Assembly (NCBI GenBank): GCA_963277665.1
Contig: OY728153.1
Coordinates: 276,370,250-276,434,249 of the forward strand
DNA: 64,000 bases
Source of the DNA: Viscum album
Lineage: Eukaryota; Streptophyta; Magnoliopsida; Santalales; Viscaceae
Direction: 5' to 3'
The position numbers and the translations under genes were made by a program. The notes under the pieces are model-generated. The model was given only the letters and a program-made list of their open reading frames with translations. It was not told the DNA's origin and did no database searches. Below, piece after piece: positions 60,753-64,000 of this stretch (positions are counted from its first letter, which is position 1; each line of letters starts with the position of its first letter).

Positions 60753-63700
60753 ATGGCCGCGCACAGAGGAAATGAAGGGGATGCCGCCACTCGCAGAGCC
60801 GAGATGGCGGCGAACGAGGGGGTTTACGGAGCCAAGGAGATTGTTTCTAACAATCAATCCTTGTTCGACTTACTAACGCCGGCCCAGAAGACATATCCAC
60901 TGTCGGACAACCTGCCGCTCTGGAACTTCGGCATCCTAGATGAGGTTCCGGTGCCAGGGTTCGAGATTGATGCGCCGCGGACCTGGGTGACCCGGGAGGA
61001 CGAGCTTCTCCGCTATAACATCACCAACAATGGGCATCCTGCCAGGGAGACCAGACACTTGGATGTCTATGTCCTGAACCCGAGGACGCGAACCATTGAT
61101 GGGGGTGAGCCTACTGTGGAGAATTCTCCAGCCCTCTACTCGAGCATATATCGCCAGAGCGTCACGGACGACACCAAGGGCTGGCTGAAGGACTGGGACT
61201 TGCGATCTGGGGGCAACTTTACCAGTGAATGGGCCTGGGCGTTCTGGGTACGCCACACTTGCGATCACTTCGCAGAGGAGCTGCGGTACATCGGCCTGTT
61301 CGAGGCGGTGTGGACGTCGCAGTTCCACTTCTACCAGCAGTCTGAGCTCGGGCCGGAGCTGTTCACTCGCTGGTCCCCGGATACCAACACCTTCCATCTT
61401 CACCATGGGGAGGTCGGCATCGGTCTCTGGGACATCCACTGCATCGGAGGTATCCCGCTGGAGGGCTACCAGTACGATGAGTTCCTGCCACCGAAGAACA
61501 TCTGGGAGGACAGGTCACGGACTCCCATTCTGACCTGGCATCTTCTTGACCTGGCTACGCAGCGGCTCGGGATCCAAGACTTCCAGAAGGACATAGCCTA
61601 CAAGGATTGGTTCGGCCAGTTCCTGGAGCATGACCCGGCGGTCAAGATGCCAGGCAGGGGGAAGCGGTGCCCGACCGCAGCTCAGAGGAGCCGGAACGGG
61701 TCGTACTGGCGGGTCCTGGAGACGGGCGATTACCGCTCATGGGGGTACCGCGTCATCGAGGCCCGGGACCCGAACGTCCGGTACGCGGCGTTCCTGGCCG
61801 CCTTTCTGAGCGGGTGGCTCCTGCCAGTGCGGGATGTGAGGATGGGCGTCCGCCCGGCGACGCTGGCGATGGCGGGCGCCATGGCTGCCAATAAGAGGTA
61901 CAACCTCGGGGTCCCAGTACTGGCGAGGCTGTATGCCATTCTGGGACGCATCTCACGAGGGGGGTCGCCACGAAGGATCTGTGGGCCCTTTCAGTTCTTC
62001 CACGGATGGGTGGCTGCTCACCTCGGTGGGTATACGTTCCCAAATGCCATCAGTCCTCCGGGCAACGGCCTGCGACCCTCCCTACTGAACATTGCGGGGG
62101 TCGCTCCGATGACCCTCAGTGAGGAGGGCGTGAGGGTTCGGATTGGCAATCATGCCAATTTCAACTTCAGCCCGTTCCCCACTCCCGTCGGCCAGATGAT
62201 CGACAACGGACAGGGCCCGCTGGAGCAGCATGAATACTTCCTGAACATGCGGGGCGGGGTGCTCGTGACTCGGATCGACGGGAAGGTGATCTGCGAGCCT
62301 TACGTGCCGACCCGGTTCGCCAGGCAGTTCGGGTGCCTTCAACGGATGCCGAAGAGGGTATTCACTGCTGTTCGGGAGGAGACGAACCCTTGCGTCCTTC
62401 GCCAGATGTGGCTGATGTTCGTCGCCTTCGGCTCTGGCGACGTCATCACCCTCCCTCCTACCGGAGTTAACGCAGGCTTGGCAACCGAGTACGCCGAACA
62501 CTGGGCCATCGCGTACCCTGAGGGGCTCTTGCGGAAGCTAGTTCGGCGGCTCGAGGCTACCCGTGCGGAGACCGGGCGTCAAGGAAGGAGGCGAGGCGCC
62601 GCCACACGGGGGAGAACGGAGGCGCGCCAAGCAGCGGGGCCGGCGCGAGCAGGGACTTCGGCGGCGGGCGCATCGCAGGCTGCCGCTACGACCTCGGCGC
62701 CCAGAGAGGGGGCACATGCGGCGGTCGAGGAGCGGCCCGGGAAGCAGGTGAGACGTCTGCTCGAACCCTCCCACGATGCAGTCTTCCCGGCGCTGTGGTC
62801 GGCCTGGATGACCCTGCGGCAGTCACTGGGGACCGACGTCATCTGGCGAAAGATACTCAGAGAAGGAATCTATCTGCCAGAGGTCGGGCGCCTCCAGATC
62901 ACCGACAGGGTGGACTTCAACCGGCAATATGCATATCTGACGGCCATGGACGAGTACGCGCGCCAACGTGGTCAGCGTGCGGAGCCATCCCTTCTGGTGA
63001 AGGTGATGCTCGGTCTCGAGCCCGCTCCGGAACAGATGCCGCCGGAAGAAGATGACAGTAACGACTCCGAGGAGGAGGAGGAGACGGGGGAGGATGAAGG
63101 CTCCGAGGGAAGGTCCCATCGGGGGAGCCCACGGGAGAGCGGCGAGGTGGCCGGCTCTGACAACGTTGATGTCACTGAGCTCCTCGAGGTCCGCTTCTAT
63201 CCCTACTCAACTTGCTTCATCCATTCTCTTATGCAGCTTCTAACCCGTTTCTCCATCCTTCTCAGGAGCACACGGACGTTGGCCAAGCGTCCTCGGCAGG
63301 AGTAGGAGAGGCGCCAGCAGGACAAGGTGGGGGCCAGACACCCATCATTGAACTGACAAGCGCTGAGGGGTCCCCTGCTGCAGCTGTTCCTGCGGCGGCC
63401 GGGGCAGCGGAAGATGACGCTTTGAACCCCCGTAAGTCTCCTTGCTTTACTGCTGGTGCTTGCCATTGACGATCCGTGACTAACCATGGCATGCCCTGCG
63501 CAGTGATCTCAACATCGGAGGCTCGTCGGGTTGCCGAACCCGGGCCATCTACGAGTGGACCAGTGGTGGACATGCCGCTTGCTCCGGAACAGGCTTCCCA
63601 AACCGAGCCGGCCCCACCAACTGCTGATCAAGGGGCTGCGGACATCGGCGGTGCTGCCACCGGAGAGAGGTTGGGGGCTGACGAGGGTGTCAGCGCCGCT

Positions 63701-64000
63701 GGGGAGAGAGAAGAAGGTTGCCCGGATGTTGGGGAACCTATCCCTCGTGAGGACCTCCCAGGGGCGGACCCTGCAGCAGACCTGCTGGCTGCCTTCCCTG
63801 CCTACCGGCCTGCCGACCCAGAGGAGATGGATGACTCGGACGCGGAGGCGGTCGAGGATAGCCGGGTAACGCGACGCAGGGGGTGGAAGTGCATCCAGCG
63901 CTTCCTCAAGCGAGACCCATCGGAATGGCTGGGGCGCATGGGATCACTTCAGACCTGGCTGCGCTTCCTGTGTGCCGGGGGAGCTGATGCTCAACGCCTC
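60753..64000 (+). CDS. Plant mobile domain (aminotransferase-like) protein, 3' end off window
   Basis: Proposed exons are 60,753-63,188 (812 codons), 63,266-63,431 and 63,504-64,000, continuing past the edge. I chose the ATG at 60,753 (MAAHRGNEGD) because it lies downstream of the TATA box and begins protein-like sequence; the frame is open further upstream but reads motif-derived Arg/Ala text. The PMD spans about residues 175-530. It includes TFHLHHGEVGIGLWD (213-227), GIPLEG (233-238), RYAAFLAAFLSGWLLP (343-358), GPFQFFHGWVAAHLG (411-425) and YVPTRFARQFG (517-527), all matching the known family pattern. A basic Arg/Ala linker follows (about 600-665), then a conserved-looking helical segment (665-750) and an acidic tail (764-785). 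Exons 2-3 encode a low-complexity Ala/Gly/Pro/Glu region, then a new Trp-rich basic stretch (RRRGWKCIQRFLKRDPSEWL). PMD proteins occur in MULE and Ty3/gypsy elements and as host genes such as MAIN/MAIL in transcription silencing. Which applies here is open. No damage is visible. Confidence 0.8.
63189..63265 (+). other. Intron 1 of the PMD gene (predicted, 77 bp)
   Basis: The 3' end is convincing: taacccgtttctccatcct then tctcag. The frame after it (EHTDVGQASSAGVGE) is open and phase 0, in a different frame from the first exon. The donor gag/gtccgc is weak but keeps phase 0. Without this intron the first frame would stop at 63,303-63,305. Other phase-0 GT sites lie a few codons upstream (in the GTT and GTC codons after Asn and Asp), so the donor is uncertain. 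Confidence 0.6.
63432..63503 (+). other. Intron 2 of the PMD gene (predicted, 72 bp)
   Basis: A textbook donor gtaagtctcc at 63,432 and acceptor ccctgcgcag ending at 63,503, with a branch-like ctaac (63,479-63,483). Joining ccc-c to tg-atc (Pro-Leu-Ile) keeps one open frame from exon 2 through the end of the window. Confidence 0.85.

Overview
The window is plant nuclear DNA made almost entirely of repeats. About 57 kb (1 to ~57,045) is extremely AT-rich (roughly a quarter G+C by eye) and is filled with nested long terminal repeat (LTR) retrotransposons. The last ~7 kb (57,046-64,000) is strongly GC-rich and CpG-rich and carries the only intact-looking gene: a plant mobile domain (PMD, aminotransferase-like) protein gene with short introns that runs off the right edge. 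Ty3/gypsy Tekay/Del-type pol remnants, primer sites resembling the initiator tRNA-Met, very long LTRs and the PMD protein all point to a vascular plant with a large repeat-rich genome. I cannot name the species.

Layout. Element A (1,948-12,488, minus strand) has 4.26-kb LTRs and a 2.0-kb interior with only gag zinc-knuckle remnants, flanked by a perfect 5-bp target duplication (aaatt). It sits inside an older LTR of the same superfamily (C, ending at 15,272). Element D (about 15,492-44,500, plus strand) has a 5' LTR of about 6.6 kb and a 3' LTR split in two by block E (25,985-42,656). Block E is an LTR pair plus an inverted LTR fragment, and its interior is in turn split by element F (29,080-39,157, minus strand). 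F is the only element with pol: a decayed Tekay/Del-like chromovirus with gag, protease, reverse transcriptase, RNase H, integrase and a chromodomain remnant. Element B (45,569-56,519, minus strand) is a second large element with 4.2-kb LTRs and a gag-only interior.

The most unusual shared feature is in the long LTRs of A, B, C and D. Each carries three copies of a short palindrome-flanked module (core like gagacggtaagccgtacg), about 190 bp apart. There are seven triplets, or 21 modules, in the window. The spacing and the flanking arms persist after much of the core has decayed. I found no such triplet in the pol-bearing element F. The A, B and D interiors lack pol, so these elements look non-autonomous, of the LARD (large retrotransposon derivative) type, and presumably used enzymes supplied in trans by relatives such as F.

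The GC-rich block holds an unassigned 1.5-kb segment with two adjacent perfect hairpins and internal duplications, then a ~0.8-kb tandem array of a cagtttaacgtc-type unit with higher-order structure. Next is a ~1.2-kb leader studded with gcgcgcaa motifs, with a TATA box at 60,461, and finally the PMD gene starting at 60,753.
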